Shown: in pieces, positions 28,487 to 37,808 of the stretch
How the letters are laid out: the number at the start of each line of letters is the position of its first letter
How positions within the stretch are numbered: the first letter of the stretch is position 1
NCBI RefSeq assembly: GCF_001939045.1
Contig: NZ_MKIM01000024.1
Coordinates: 268,933 to 332,932 of the forward strand
DNA length: 64,000 nucleotides
Reading direction: 5' to 3'
Origin: Rhizobium oryziradicis
GTDB taxonomy: Bacteria > Pseudomonadota > Alphaproteobacteria > Rhizobiales > Rhizobiaceae
Translations under genes and position numbers: made by a program
The notes under the pieces: generated by a model
Database searches by the model: none
What the model saw: the letters and a program-made list of their open reading frames with translations, nothing else
Told to the model about the DNA's origin: nothing

Positions 28487-29208
28487 CAGCAGGCACAAAA
28501 ACTGAAAATACGCCTGACATCCGGGGCATCTTGTTCGACAAGGACGGAACGCTTCTGGATTATGATGCCAGTTGGGAGCCGGTGAACCGCCAATTGGCCT
28601 TGCTGGCAGCCAGAGGCGATGCGCCATTGGCGAGATCGTTGCTGCTTGCCTGCGGTATGGACCCAGACACCGGCGTTGTCGTGGCCGATAGCCTGCTGGC
28701 AGCTGGCAACTCCCGCCAGATTGCACAAGGCTTGGTGGATGCCGGGGCCACATATGACGTGGCCGACCTCACCATCGAGTTGGACAGGATTTTTGCAGAC
28801 GCCGCTGATTGTTCCGTGCCCGTCACTGATCTTGCGCAGTTGTTTGCGCAACTCAAGCAAAAGGGCCTCAAGCTGGGCATCGCCTCGTCTGACAATGAGC
28901 GCTCAATCCGCGCCATTGTGCAGCGATTCGGATTGACGGACCATGTGGATTTCATTGCAGGTTATGATAGCGGCCACGGCTGCAAGCCAGAGCCGGGCAT
29001 GGTGCATGGCTTTTGTGCGGCCACCGGGCTCTCAGCTCAGCAGGTGGCGGTGGTGGGCGACAACAATCACGATCTGCACATGGGCCGCAATGCGGGCGCA
29101 GGCCTCGCCATTGCCGTGCTGACCGGCACCGGCTCGCGCGAGACATTGACAGCCAACAGCGATTTTTGCCTCAACAACATTACCGAGCTGGACACAGTTC
29201 TGAACTGA
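28483..29208 (+). CDS. HAD-superfamily phosphatase (Gph-like)
   Basis: The 241-residue HAD hydrolase has motif I FDKDGTLLDYD (about residues 17-27), motif II ASSDNERS, the lysine in GCKPEPGM, and motif IV VVGDNNHDLHMG. It resembles phosphoglycolate phosphatase, but the substrate is unproven. Translation is coupled to waaA by a 4-base overlap, and lpxK follows after 19 bases, so a role in Kdo or lipid A metabolism is plausible. Confidence 0.85.
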   Translation: MTAGTKTENTPDIRGILFDKDGTLLDYDASWEPVNRQLALLAARGDAPLARSLLLACGMDPDTGVVVADSLLAAGNSRQIAQGLVDAGATYDVADLTIELDRIFADAADCSVPVTDLAQLFAQLKQKGLKLGIASSDNERSIRAIVQRFGLTDHVDFIAGYDSGHGCKPEPGMVHGFCAATGLSAQQVAVVGDNNHDLHMGRNAGAGLAIAVLTGTGSRETLTANSDFCLNNITELDTVLN

Positions 29209-29227
29209 TCAACGCGGAGGTCGGGCC

Positions 29228-30271
29228 ATGCCCTTGCAAGCACCGTCCTTCTGGTGGCAGAAAACCGGCTGGAAAGCCCTCGCCCTTTGGCCGATCTCCG
29301 CCCTCTATGGCCATATCGCTGCCCGCCGCATGGCACGAAAAGACCGCTACCACGCCTCCGTTCCCGTGATCTGCATTGGCAATTTCACCCTCGGTGGCGC
29401 TGGCAAAACCCCAACCGCTCTGGCTTTGGCCAAGGCCGCCATCGCCATGGGCCTCAAGCCCGGCTTTCTCAGCCGTGGCTATGGGGGCACAAACAAGGGC
29501 ACGCTGGTTGTTGATCCGAGGCTTCATGGTGCCGATCAGGTGGGGGATGAACCTCTGCTCCTGGCAGCCCAAGCTCTCACCGTCATTTCTCCGCGCAGAA
29601 AAGACGGCGCAAAAGCGCTGGAAGCGCAAGGCGTGGACCTGATCATCATGGATGATGGCTTTCAAAGCGCACAATTGCATCTGGATCTGGCCCTGCTGGT
29701 GGTGGATAGCCGAAAAGGGGCTGGCAACGGTTTTGTCTTTCCAGCCGGTCCGCTGCGCGCACCGTTGGGGCCGCAATTTTCCCAGATGCACACGCTTTTA
29801 AATGTCGGAACCGGTGATCAGGCCATGCCTTTGGTGCGCCGCGCTTCGCGAGCTGGCAAGCCGGTGCTCAGCGCCACCATCCGCCCGGTTGCGGTTGATC
29901 CTCGCCTTCAAGCGCGGGTGCTGGCCTATGCCGGCATTGCCGATCCTGAAAAATTCTACACAAGCCTGCGTGAAATTGGTGCGGACATTGTCATCACCCG
30001 CAGCTTTGGGGATCATCAAGCACTCTCCAATGAGGCGATTGCAGAGCTTTTAAAAACCGCAAAAGACAGTGACCTGCAATTAGTCACAACCGCCAAGGAT
30101 CTTGTGCGCCTGCACGGCAATGCCTTGCCGAACGCGCAAGAGCTTATGCAAAAATCCATTGTTCTCGACATTGAAATGGCTTTTGATGACCCTTCAGCGC
30201 CTAGCCTGCTCATCCGCCAAGCGGTTGATGCTGGCCGGGCGCGCATCAACCGGCCCACCAACAGGCATTGA
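29228..30271 (+). CDS. lpxK: Tetraacyldisaccharide 4'-kinase
   Basis: LpxK phosphorylates the 4' position of the lipid A disaccharide at the inner membrane. The 347-residue protein has an N-terminal membrane helix, the Walker A NFTLGGAGKTPTALALA near residues 55-71, GFLSRGYGG, and DDGFQSAQL. An ATG at 29228 with GCGGAGG upstream is clear. The combination waaA-HAD-lpxK marks an outer-membrane lipid A gene set. Confidence 0.95.
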   Translation: MPLQAPSFWWQKTGWKALALWPISALYGHIAARRMARKDRYHASVPVICIGNFTLGGAGKTPTALALAKAAIAMGLKPGFLSRGYGGTNKGTLVVDPRLHGADQVGDEPLLLAAQALTVISPRRKDGAKALEAQGVDLIIMDDGFQSAQLHLDLALLVVDSRKGAGNGFVFPAGPLRAPLGPQFSQMHTLLNVGTGDQAMPLVRRASRAGKPVLSATIRPVAVDPRLQARVLAYAGIADPEKFYTSLREIGADIVITRSFGDHQALSNEAIAELLKTAKDSDLQLVTTAKDLVRLHGNALPNAQELMQKSIVLDIEMAFDDPSAPSLLIRQAVDAGRARINRPTNRH

Positions 30272-30326
30272 TAGAGCATCAGGTTTATCCGAAAACCGGA
30301 TTCCACTTTTCCCTGACAAACTCTAA
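30272..30326 (-). repeat. Dispersed intergenic repeat, copy 3 (partial)
   Basis: About 55 bases matching the half of the 24132-24234 element that contains CCGGATTCCACTTTTCC and GACAAACTCTA, in the same orientation. It lies immediately after the lpxK stop codon. Confidence 0.7.
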
Positions 30327-30336
30327 TGCTGTAAAA

Positions 30337-30567
30337 TCAGCGTTTCTGGTTTGGCAAATTGCCAGCGCGCTTTTCCGCTTCCAGCGATGCAGCCGCATCG
30401 ACATAGGCTTCCTGACGGTCCACGCTCCAATATTTCAGTTCATCAATGGTGATGGGCCTGCCCGTCATGGCGCAGACAACATAAGATCCGGGCACCATGA
30501 TCTGGAAATCACCATCAAGATATTTCACTGTCGCCTGACGATTTCCGCCACTTTCAAACCGGTTCAT
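30337..30567 (-). CDS. DUF2093 family protein
   Basis: A 76-residue protein (NRFESGGNRQATVKYLDGDF, GSYVVCAMTGRPITIDELKY) of DUF2093, a small alphaproteobacterial family of unknown function often found beside lpxK and mutL. The start at 30567 is supported by TAAGGAG upstream. It lies 80 bases after mutL on the same strand. Confidence 0.85.
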   Translation of the reverse strand: MNRFESGGNRQATVKYLDGDFQIMVPGSYVVCAMTGRPITIDELKYWSVDRQEAYVDAAASLEAEKRAGNLPNQKR

Positions 30568-30646
30568 GCTACCGCGCTCCTTAAAATCTATTTTTCTGAA
30601 ATAAACCCAAGCGCCGCGGATTGCCAGTGCGCCCATCATTTTTCTA

Positions 30647-32470
30647 TCAACTGCGGCCAAACAACCGTTCAATATCGCCCAACTTCAGTTCCACGTAAGT
30701 CGGGCGGCCGTGATTGCACTGGCCCGAGCCGGGTGTTTCTTCCATTTTGCGCAAAAGCGCATTCATTTCTTCGGGCCGAAGCACTCGGCCGGAGCGCACC
30801 GAGCCATGGCAGGCCATGGTGGCGGCCACGTGCTCCAGCTTGGCAAACAGCCCATCGGCGGTATCCCACTCGGCAATTTCATCGGCCAATTGCCGCAAAA
30901 GCCCGTTCACATTCACTTCGCCCAGCATGGAAGGTGTTTCGCGCACGGCAATGGCTCCTAGGCCAAAACGCTCAATGGCAAGCCCCAGCCGATCAAGATT
31001 GACCGCATGATCCATCAGCCGGTCGCAATCCTCTTCCGGCAGATCAACAATCTCAGGGATCAGCAGACCCTGACTTGGCAAACGCCGCCCCGTCAGCGCC
31101 TTGCGCATATCCTCGAACACCAGACGCTCATGGGCGGCGTGCTGATCGACAATCACCAAGCCATCCTCGGTTTGGGCAACGATATAATTGGCGTGCACCT
31201 GCGCACGAGCCGCCCCCAACCGAAAACGGCCCTGTTCCGTCACCTCTGGCACGGCCTGCGAAATGGTGGTGTCGGTGCGGGCCGTCGGCGCAGTCACGCT
31301 ATCAAACCGTCCCTGCCCGCCTTCCGCCATGCCCTGCGGCATTGTCTGGAAAAAATTGTTGGGCCGAGAGGGTGACGTCTCCATGCTCCAGCTTGCGGCT
31401 GAAGGACGAGGCGAAAGCCCAGCCCCGCCGCCGCCCGGGCGAAAGGCCCGCAACATCGCGCCCGCTCCTGCCGTGGAGGAGCGGTCCCCCTCACGCGCCA
31501 AAGCCTCGCGAATACCACCCACGATCAACCCGCGCACCAGGCCGGGATCACGAAAGCGCACATCGGATTTGGCCGGATGCACATTCACATCCACCAGGGC
31601 CGGATCAAGCGTCAAAGCCAGCACCGCAACGGGATAGCGCCCAAACGGCACAGTCTCGGCATAGGCCCCGCGAATGGCCGACAGCACCAGCTTGTCTTGC
31701 ACTGGCCGTCCATTGACGAAAGCATATTGATGGGCGGAATTACCGCGATTAAACGTCGGCACCGCCGCAAAGCCACCCATATGCACATCTTCGCGCACGG
31801 CATCCAGCGCAATGGCATTGTCGCGAAACTCCGCTCCCAGCACTTGCGCAATCCGGGCCAGATGATCATCACCCGTCGCACCCAGCTCCAGCGTGGTGCG
31901 GTCGGAACCGGACAGCACAAAGCGAATATGCGGAAAGGCGATGGCCATGCGCTTGACCATTTCGGTAATGGCAGCCGCCTCCGCCCGTTCCGTCTTCAAA
32001 AATTTCAAGCGCGCCGGTGTGGCAAAAAACAGATCGCGCACTTCCACCACGGTGCCGACATTGCCCGGCGATGGCCTGGCACCTGAAACCTTGCCGCCTT
32101 CAACCACGATCTGAAAGGCGCTGTCACTCTCGGCCCTGCGGCTGGTGATACTCAGCTTTGCCACCGAGCCAATCGACGGCAGCGCTTCGCCGCGAAAGCC
32201 AAGGCTTTTGATATCATCCAGCGAGGTTTTCAGCTTGGATGTGCAATGGCGGCGCACCGCCAATTCCAGATCGCCCGCATCCATGCCCATGCCGTTATCA
32301 GAAATGCGCAGCAGGGTTTTACCGCCGCCTGCGGTGGCGATATCAATGCGCGTTGCGCCAGCATCAATGGCGTTTTCAATCAGCTCTTTGGCCGCACTGG
32401 CGGGTCGCTCAATGACTTCGCCAGCAGCAATCTGGTTGATCAGGGTTTCGGGCAGTTGTTGAATGATCAT
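30647..32470 (-). CDS. mutL: DNA mismatch repair protein MutL
   Basis: MutL couples mismatch recognition by MutS to strand incision. The 607-residue protein has the GHKL ATPase motifs [16 protein letters not shown] (residues ~30-45) and DNGMGMD, then the [10 protein letters not shown] loop. A Pro/Ser/Gly-rich linker (residues ~340-400) leads to a C-terminal dimerisation domain with [13 protein letters not shown] and [12 protein letters not shown]. Alphaproteobacteria lack MutH, and MutL itself may be the nuclease; I saw CHGSVR but no classical DQHA(x)2E(x)4E. Confidence 0.95.
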   Translation of the reverse strand: MIIQQLPETLINQIAAGEVIERPASAAKELIENAIDAGATRIDIATAGGGKTLLRISDNGMGMDAGDLELAVRRHCTSKLKTSLDDIKSLGFRGEALPSIGSVAKLSITSRRAESDSAFQIVVEGGKVSGARPSPGNVGTVVEVRDLFFATPARLKFLKTERAEAAAITEMVKRMAIAFPHIRFVLSGSDRTTLELGATGDDHLARIAQVLGAEFRDNAIALDAVREDVHMGGFAAVPTFNRGNSAHQYAFVNGRPVQDKLVLSAIRGAYAETVPFGRYPVAVLALTLDPALVDVNVHPAKSDVRFRDPGLVRGLIVGGIREALAREGDRSSTAGAGAMLRAFRPGGGGAGLSPRPSAASWSMETSPSRPNNFFQTMPQGMAEGGQGRFDSVTAPTARTDTTISQAVPEVTEQGRFRLGAARAQVHANYIVAQTEDGLVIVDQHAAHERLVFEDMRKALTGRRLPSQGLLIPEIVDLPEEDCDRLMDHAVNLDRLGLAIERFGLGAIAVRETPSMLGEVNVNGLLRQLADEIAEWDTADGLFAKLEHVAATMACHGSVRSGRVLRPEEMNALLRKMEETPGSGQCNHGRPTYVELKLGDIERLFGRS

Positions 32471-32894
32471 GGGGCATTATCTGACATTGAGGACCAAGAA
32501 GGAAGCCCAAGCCGACGCGGCTGCACAGCAATTTTCCGGCGCTGCCCCCCCGAAATTTATGGAAAATTAATCCAAAAAAATAAAATTAATTCAAGTTTAA
32601 TCGTTTTTGTTGATAAATCCCATAAGAGTTCATTCAAAAAACACTGTAGAGCACATTACAGCGCCTCTCACCATATATGGCGCACAAAGAACGCTGTAAC
32701 ACTTTTGATAAGAATAATATTGGTGAGGCTTTGAAACGACATGCTTATCTTGGCAGATCATAAAAGCACATCAGACGCCGCAGCAAAGGCAAGGTTTGTG
32801 CAAGGTCAGTCGCACAATATGAAATCGCCTGAGTATATTGGCATGGTCGCACATCAGCACCATGATTTTAAGCATAGTGCATTAGGAAGCAGCC
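32471..32894. other. Gap between mutL and PAS/receiver gene with CCATATATGG repeat
   Basis: A 424-base divergent gap without a coding frame. It contains an A/T-rich stretch at about 32565-32615 and, at 32651-32708, an inverted copy of the CCATATATGG palindrome found at 8185-8221 (flanks GTGTTACAGCG). The arms here are degenerate. An AGGAAG ribosome binding site precedes the plus-strand gene. Confidence 0.6.
32651..32708 (-). repeat. CCATATATGG palindromic repeat, copy 2
   Basis: Read on the minus strand it begins AAAAGTGTTACAGCG, as copy 1 does, and contains TGCGCCATATATGG. Arms are imperfect, so copy 2 is a decayed or variant member. Confidence 0.7.
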
Positions 32895-34571
32895 ATGGAT
32901 AGGCACGGAGACAGCCCCTCGGCGCTTGAGCACGCTCTTCTCGACGCTATCTCGGATGCGAATGGCGGCGCTATTCTTGTGGTGGATGGCGATGATCTGG
33001 TGCTTTACGCCAGTCCCCAGCTGACCTTGTTGTTTGATATTCCTGAATTTTACCTATCTCCCGGCACGCGCCTGCGTGATTTGCTGGGCGCGATTTATGA
33101 TCATTGCCTTCGCCCGACCGCGTCCCCCGCACCATCTTCACGCGAGGGATGGTTGGCCGAGCGTTTGGCCGCCCATTGGCGCGAGCGGCTGGAAGTGCTG
33201 GACTTTACATCCAAAAAGCGTGTCGTGCGTGGCGCAATGCGGCGCATGTCATCGGGCTTTGGTATTTGCATTTTAAGCGATGTCACAGAGCAGAAAAAGC
33301 GCGAAGAAACCTGGCGCGCCGATCTGGAACGGGTGAAAGTCACCGAAGATATTCTCAACAGCCTGCCTCAGCCCCTTCTGGTTTTGGACGAGGACCTCGC
33401 CATTGCCGCCACCAACACGGCATTTGCTTTGATGGTGCAGCGCAGCGAGGACACGCTGATGGAATTGCCCGCAAGCGCTGTGTTTGATGCCGCTTTTGTG
33501 GCCCAGTTGCAGAGTGCTGCCAAAGAGGCCAACAACGGCACAGGCGTGATCGCCATCACCAATCCCGATCCGCAAAATGCAGGCATGCAAGACCGGCCCG
33601 TCGCTTATCTGCATAAGGTGGGCAAAACGGGGCGATCTTTTCTGGTGCTGACCTTCACCGCTGTCTCCACCTCTCCACGCCAAACTCTCGCAACACCCGC
33701 GTCCAAGCCTGTCGCAAAAGCACCGACGCCGCCTCTGAAGCCAGCGAAATCCGCCGTACAAACGTCCGGCACACACCCTCCTAATTCCCACTCGCCCGAC
33801 ACCCACACCCCTGACACCATTGTTATCGTCACGGCTGATCCCGGCTTTGAAGCCGACGCCTTGCGCGCTTTGCAAACCCATCAGACTGACCATTGCATTG
33901 TGCGCAATCAGGCAGAGTTGCAGGCCTTTCTCAATCTTACAGGGTCCATCGATATCTCCATTGATCTGGCCGTGATTGATAGCGCCATGCCAGCAGCGGC
34001 CGCCAATATTGCCCGCGGCAAAGCGCGTTCCGTGATGATTGTCGAGCGCAAAGCCATTGCCGACATGCTGGGCAAGCAATTTAAAGCGCCACTGGGCAGA
34101 CGTACCAACCTCAGCGCAGTGCCAAAACGCACGGCCGTCCCAACGCCGCCAGCCAAACCCGCTCTCGATGGATTGGAAATCCTTGTTGTCGAAGACAATG
34201 AGGTCAACCAAATCGTGTTTTCGCAAATTCTCGAGGGATTGGGATGCAGCTACCGCCTGGCCACCAATGCCGCCGAGGCCTTGGCCATCTGGCAGCGTGA
34301 AAAGCCACCCGTGGTGTTGATGGACATCTCCCTGCCCGACATGAACGGCATGGATGTTTGCCGCCTCATGCGACGCAAAGAGGTGGAAGGGCAACCGCGT
34401 GCTCTTGTTGTTGGCGTGCTGGTTCCTGCTTTTGATCATGATCGGTCCCGCTGCCTTGAAGCGGGAATGGATGACGTGATCATCAAGCCGCTTAGCCCCG
34501 ATATGATCGAGCAATTGTTGCGCCGCCATTTGAGCGAACAATGGCGGACGAAAGGAAGCCGTCATCACTAG
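32895..34571 (+). CDS. PAS-domain protein with C-terminal receiver domain, no kinase
   Basis: The 558-residue protein has a PAS-like region (DAISDANGGAILVVDGDDLV, residues ~18-37) and a second at ~155-250 (ILNSLPQPLLVLDEDLAIAA). A Pro-rich linker (~265-305) leads to a degenerate receiver-like segment (~310-400), then a canonical receiver domain (EILVVEDNEVNQIVFSQILE; acceptor Asp477 in VVLMDISLPDMNGMD; Lys in IIKPLSP). The usual Thr of the receiver (LTA) is Val here (GVLVPAF). There is no HisKA or HATPase domain, so it must receive phosphate from another kinase. A GGDEF-EAL gene follows 203 bases downstream. Confidence 0.8.
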   Translation: MDRHGDSPSALEHALLDAISDANGGAILVVDGDDLVLYASPQLTLLFDIPEFYLSPGTRLRDLLGAIYDHCLRPTASPAPSSREGWLAERLAAHWRERLEVLDFTSKKRVVRGAMRRMSSGFGICILSDVTEQKKREETWRADLERVKVTEDILNSLPQPLLVLDEDLAIAATNTAFALMVQRSEDTLMELPASAVFDAAFVAQLQSAAKEANNGTGVIAITNPDPQNAGMQDRPVAYLHKVGKTGRSFLVLTFTAVSTSPRQTLATPASKPVAKAPTPPLKPAKSAVQTSGTHPPNSHSPDTHTPDTIVIVTADPGFEADALRALQTHQTDHCIVRNQAELQAFLNLTGSIDISIDLAVIDSAMPAAAANIARGKARSVMIVERKAIADMLGKQFKAPLGRRTNLSAVPKRTAVPTPPAKPALDGLEILVVEDNEVNQIVFSQILEGLGCSYRLATNAAEALAIWQREKPPVVLMDISLPDMNGMDVCRLMRRKEVEGQPRALVVGVLVPAFDHDRSRCLEAGMDDVIIKPLSPDMIEQLLRRHLSEQWRTKGSRHH

Positions 34572-34598
34572 AGTTCGTCAGGGAAAAGGAAAATCCAC
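34570..34598 (+). repeat. Dispersed intergenic repeat, short fragment
   Basis: The bases TAGAGTTCGTCAGGGAAAAG match the outer end of the repeat at 1938. It begins at the stop codon of the PAS/receiver gene. Only about 29 bases are recognisable. Confidence 0.5.
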
Positions 34599-34774
34599 CG
34601 TCGATCCGGTGCTGTGAAAGCGCGTTCTGCTTCAAAACGTTTCACTTTCCTGCCTGTCAACCCACTAAATCACGGGTAAAAACCCATAGTTCAAAGCGGG
34701 AATTTGCTAAAATTTTATTAAGTTATGACCCCCATTGTGGTAGAATGAAACTGGATGAATTGCTGGGATAGTGG

Positions 34775-36124
34775 ATGGGTGCCGCCGACACCAAACGGTT
34801 AGATAAAGGTCAGCTTGAGGGCGAGGTCAGCGCTTATACCGATCCGTTAACCGGCCTCGGAAACCGCTTCCGTTTGCGCGACAAGGTTCTGACATTATCT
34901 CAGGAACGCGCCGCAGACCCAGCTCCTTTCACTGTTGCGCTGGTCAATCTGGATGGCTTCAAGCCCATCAATGACCTGTTTGGCTCGCTTGCCGGTGACG
35001 AAATCCTCTGTCAGGTTGCCCATAGACTTCAGGCATGCATTCCCGGCGGTGCCACGGTAACACGTGACACAGGCGATGAATTCGCCGTTATTCTGCCTTT
35101 GGTTTTTGAAGCGGGCAGCGCCGAGCGCGTCGGCCATCTGATCAAGGATGTGCTCTCTGCACCCTATGATCTGGGCGATCGCAATGTGCGCCTTTCAGCC
35201 TCGCTTGGCTTTGCAATTCATCCCTTTGCCGGAGCCGATTTTGACACGCTGATGAAAAGCGCCGAGACGGCCCTCTACCGCTCCAAACGGCGGGGACGCG
35301 GACAAATTACCGTCTACTCCTCTGAAATTGCGCAGGAAATGCGCCGTTCTACCCAGCTGGAGCAGGCCTTGCGCAATGCCATCATCAATGATGCGGTTGA
35401 TGTGCATTTCCAGCCCATTGTGGCGCTGGACGATGGCCGAACCTTGGGCTTTGAGGCCTTGGCGCGTTGGATTGACCCCGATATGGGCTTTGTCTCGCCT
35501 GCCATTTTCGTACCCCTCGCGGAGGAGCGCGGCTTTATTGATACGCTGTCGGAGACCTTGCTGCACAAAGCGGCGGAGGCTGCGCTGACCTGGCCCAGAG
35601 AGCTGTTTTTATCCTTCAACCTGTCATCGGTGCAGATGACCGATGCGGCCACGGCATCGCGCACGCTGGCAATCCTTGCCAATGTCGGGCTGGAGCCATC
35701 AAGGCTGGATCTGGAAATTACTGAGACCGCCGTCATGCTTTCGGCGGTGACCGCCACCAATATTATTTCCGAGCTGCGTCAGGCTGGTGTGCGCATTTCA
35801 CTGGATGATTTTGGCACCGGCCAGTCCAGTCTGGGACGGTTGCGCGATTTTACCTTTGACAAGGTCAAGATCGACCGCGCCTTCATTTCCGCCATCACCA
35901 CAGACCCGACCTGCGAACATATTGTCCGCGCCATCATTACCATGTGTCAAGGCTTGCAGCTCGAAGTGGTGGCAGAGGGCATTGAAACCGAAGCAGAGGC
36001 CGAGTTGTTGCGTGACCTTGGATGTTTGATGGGCCAAGGCTATCACTTCGGCAAACCCGTCGATGCCATGGCAACGCTGCGCTATCTTTCTCGGCAGTAT
36101 AACAATATGTCGCTGATACAATAG
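34775..36124 (+). CDS. GGDEF-EAL cyclic-di-GMP protein with TGDEF site
   Basis: A 449-residue protein with a GGDEF domain (residues ~20-180) and an EAL domain (~190-445), with no membrane segment or sensor domain. The GGDEF signature reads RDTGDEFAVI (Thr at the first Gly, residues 99-103), so cyclase activity is uncertain. The phosphodiesterase signature is intact: FEALARW (Glu227-Leu229), ETAVML and the LDDFGTGQSSLGRL loop. It probably degrades c-di-GMP. Being next to a PAS/receiver protein, it may be its output. Confidence 0.9.
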   Translation: MGAADTKRLDKGQLEGEVSAYTDPLTGLGNRFRLRDKVLTLSQERAADPAPFTVALVNLDGFKPINDLFGSLAGDEILCQVAHRLQACIPGGATVTRDTGDEFAVILPLVFEAGSAERVGHLIKDVLSAPYDLGDRNVRLSASLGFAIHPFAGADFDTLMKSAETALYRSKRRGRGQITVYSSEIAQEMRRSTQLEQALRNAIINDAVDVHFQPIVALDDGRTLGFEALARWIDPDMGFVSPAIFVPLAEERGFIDTLSETLLHKAAEAALTWPRELFLSFNLSSVQMTDAATASRTLAILANVGLEPSRLDLEITETAVMLSAVTATNIISELRQAGVRISLDDFGTGQSSLGRLRDFTFDKVKIDRAFISAITTDPTCEHIVRAIITMCQGLQLEVVAEGIETEAEAELLRDLGCLMGQGYHFGKPVDAMATLRYLSRQYNNMSLIQ

Positions 36125-36148
36125 AAAGCGGCTCTTGCCACTCCTTGC

Positions 36149-37054
36149 TTATCGTCGTACTTCTTCGCGATCAAACCGTGCAAATTGCACCTCAAGCGCC
36201 CGCTTCACCTCATCCTTCAGCCCCTCGGACGCGTCAAAGATCTGTTTGGCTTTGAGAAAATCCATTACGCCAAACTCATTGACCTGCGGGCGCAGGAAAA
36301 TCGCGGGAGCACTCAGCCTCAGCTTCAGGGCCAGATGGGATTGCATCATCAATTGCGATGCGCCAAACAGACTGTCGATGCGGTTTGGCATCGCATCCAT
36401 CTCATTGACGGCACCAATGGGACCGCCGACGATATCGACGCCGATAACAATATCGGCCAGATCCATCACATGTTCATAGGGCACGGGATTGAAAATGCCA
36501 CCATCAATCATAACCCGCCCATCCAGCAACACCGGCATGAAGAGGGCGGGAATCGCGGCCGATGCGGCAAGTGCCTGATACAGATCGCCGCTCTCGCACA
36601 GTTTTTCACAATGGGCGTAATAATCGGTGGCGATCACTTTCAACGGGATGTTCAGGCTGGAAAAATCATCGGGGATTTGTGCTGGCAAAAATGTGCGTAA
36701 AATCCGCTCCAGATTGAATTGCCCCAACCGAAATCCGCCAATGGCATGGCGCATGGAGGGTGGCCGCAACGCCCAAAAGCGGTTCATCACCGCCCGACGG
36801 TTGCCCACCGTTTCCAACGCATAAGAGCGCATATCTGCGGCGGTCATGCCCGCCGCCTTGCCCGCACCAATGATGGCCCCAATGGAAGAGCCGGCAATAG
36901 CAACGGGCTCAATCCCCAATTCTTCCAGCGCTTGCAGCACCTGAATATGGGCAAAGCCGCGTGCGCCACCTGCGCCAAGGGCAAGTGCAACGGTGGGTGT
37001 CGCGTTGCGTGAGAGAGGCGAAAAGGACGAGGGGATAGCGGCATCAATGGACAT
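36149..37054 (-). CDS. Patatin-like phospholipase (RssA-type)
   Basis: The 301-residue protein has the patatin Ser-Asp dyad: oxyanion loop GAGGARGFAH near residues 27-36, nucleophile elbow GSSIG, and catalytic Asp in IDGGIF. It belongs to the RssA/YlbK group of intracellular lipid acyl hydrolases with uncertain substrates. Start is taken at the ATG at 37054, because the conserved region begins shortly after; the frame extends to 37144 but enters the neighbouring palindromic repeat. No strong Shine-Dalgarno was seen. Confidence 0.88.
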   Translation of the reverse strand: MSIDAAIPSSFSPLSRNATPTVALALGAGGARGFAHIQVLQALEELGIEPVAIAGSSIGAIIGAGKAAGMTAADMRSYALETVGNRRAVMNRFWALRPPSMRHAIGGFRLGQFNLERILRTFLPAQIPDDFSSLNIPLKVIATDYYAHCEKLCESGDLYQALAASAAIPALFMPVLLDGRVMIDGGIFNPVPYEHVMDLADIVIGVDIVGGPIGAVNEMDAMPNRIDSLFGASQLMMQSHLALKLRLSAPAIFLRPQVNEFGVMDFLKAKQIFDASEGLKDEVKRALEVQFARFDREEVRR

Positions 37055-37118
37055 GGACAAAGAAAAATCCGGTTTGCAGATGTAAAACGAAGCGCATTTT
37101 CCGACCAGACATACTGCA

Positions 37119-37166
37119 TAACCCCCGACAGCGCCATGCGCCATATATGGCGCTATCGGGGGTTAT
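37119..37166. repeat. CCATATATGG palindromic repeat, copy 3
   Basis: A 48-base palindrome with arms ATAACCCCCGA / TCGGGGGTTAT and a core GCGCCATGCGCCATATATGGCGC. The core matches copies at 8185 and 32651 while the outer arms differ, which is a compensatory-type change and suggests selection for the hairpin. Confidence 0.8.
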
Positions 37167-37241
37167 ATGTGTTGCAGCATTTTTCAGTCCGTATTTTTCG
37201 ACCCAATCGAAAAACCGGATCCCGGCATTTCCAAGTCAAAA

Positions 37242-37802
37242 TCAAGCAGGGCGATAGGCGTAAAAATACATTTTCGTATCGCCAAACACCCGGTCTTCCA
37301 GCAATTCAAATGGGCTTGCCACCTGCACCAGCACATCGCTGCGCTCTTCCAGGATGGCGAGCGCGCCCGGCACCAGCCAGCCACCTTGATGGGCCGCCAT
37401 AAAGGCTTTTTCGCCAAGGCCTTTGCCGTAAGGTGGATCAGCAAACATCAGATGAAACGGCTCCATCTTGGCAACGGGGCCAAGCTGGGTGGCGTCGCGG
37501 CGCAAAATCTTGGCCCGGCCATGCAGACCAAGGCTTTCGATATTTTCCCACAAAAGGCCACGGCCCTCGACGCTGTTTTCGACAAACATCGCCGCACGGC
37601 AGCCGCGCGACATGGCCTCCAGACCAACAGCCCCGGTGCCTGCAAACAAGTCGAGAATGCGGGTCCCATCCAGAGCATCTGGATGGGCATGGGCTAAAAT
37701 GTTGAACAGGCTTTCGCGCGTTCGATCAATGGTTGGGCGAATATCATTGCTTTTGGGCGCAGCAAGACTGCGCCCACGAAATTCACCGCCGACGATTCGC
37801 AT
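37242..37802 (-). CDS. rsmD: 16S rRNA (guanine966-N2)-methyltransferase
   Basis: The 186-residue SAM-dependent methyltransferase has RPTIDRTRESLFNIL near residue 23, ILDLFAGTGAVGLEAMSRG (SAM-binding, ~48-66) and the catalytic FADPPYGKG motif (~120-128). It modifies 16S rRNA in the small subunit. It ends 75 bases from the palindromic repeat and begins 6 bases after the pseudouridine synthase gene, so the two are one transcription unit. Confidence 0.95.
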   Translation of the reverse strand: MRIVGGEFRGRSLAAPKSNDIRPTIDRTRESLFNILAHAHPDALDGTRILDLFAGTGAVGLEAMSRGCRAAMFVENSVEGRGLLWENIESLGLHGRAKILRRDATQLGPVAKMEPFHLMFADPPYGKGLGEKAFMAAHQGGWLVPGALAILEERSDVLVQVASPFELLEDRVFGDTKMYFYAYRPA

Positions 37803-37808
37803 GCCGCC

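Noticed and set aside
34775..35300. Calling the GGDEF domain an active diguanylate cyclase
   Set aside because: The motif reads TGDEF; related changes are sometimes active but this cannot be decided from sequence.
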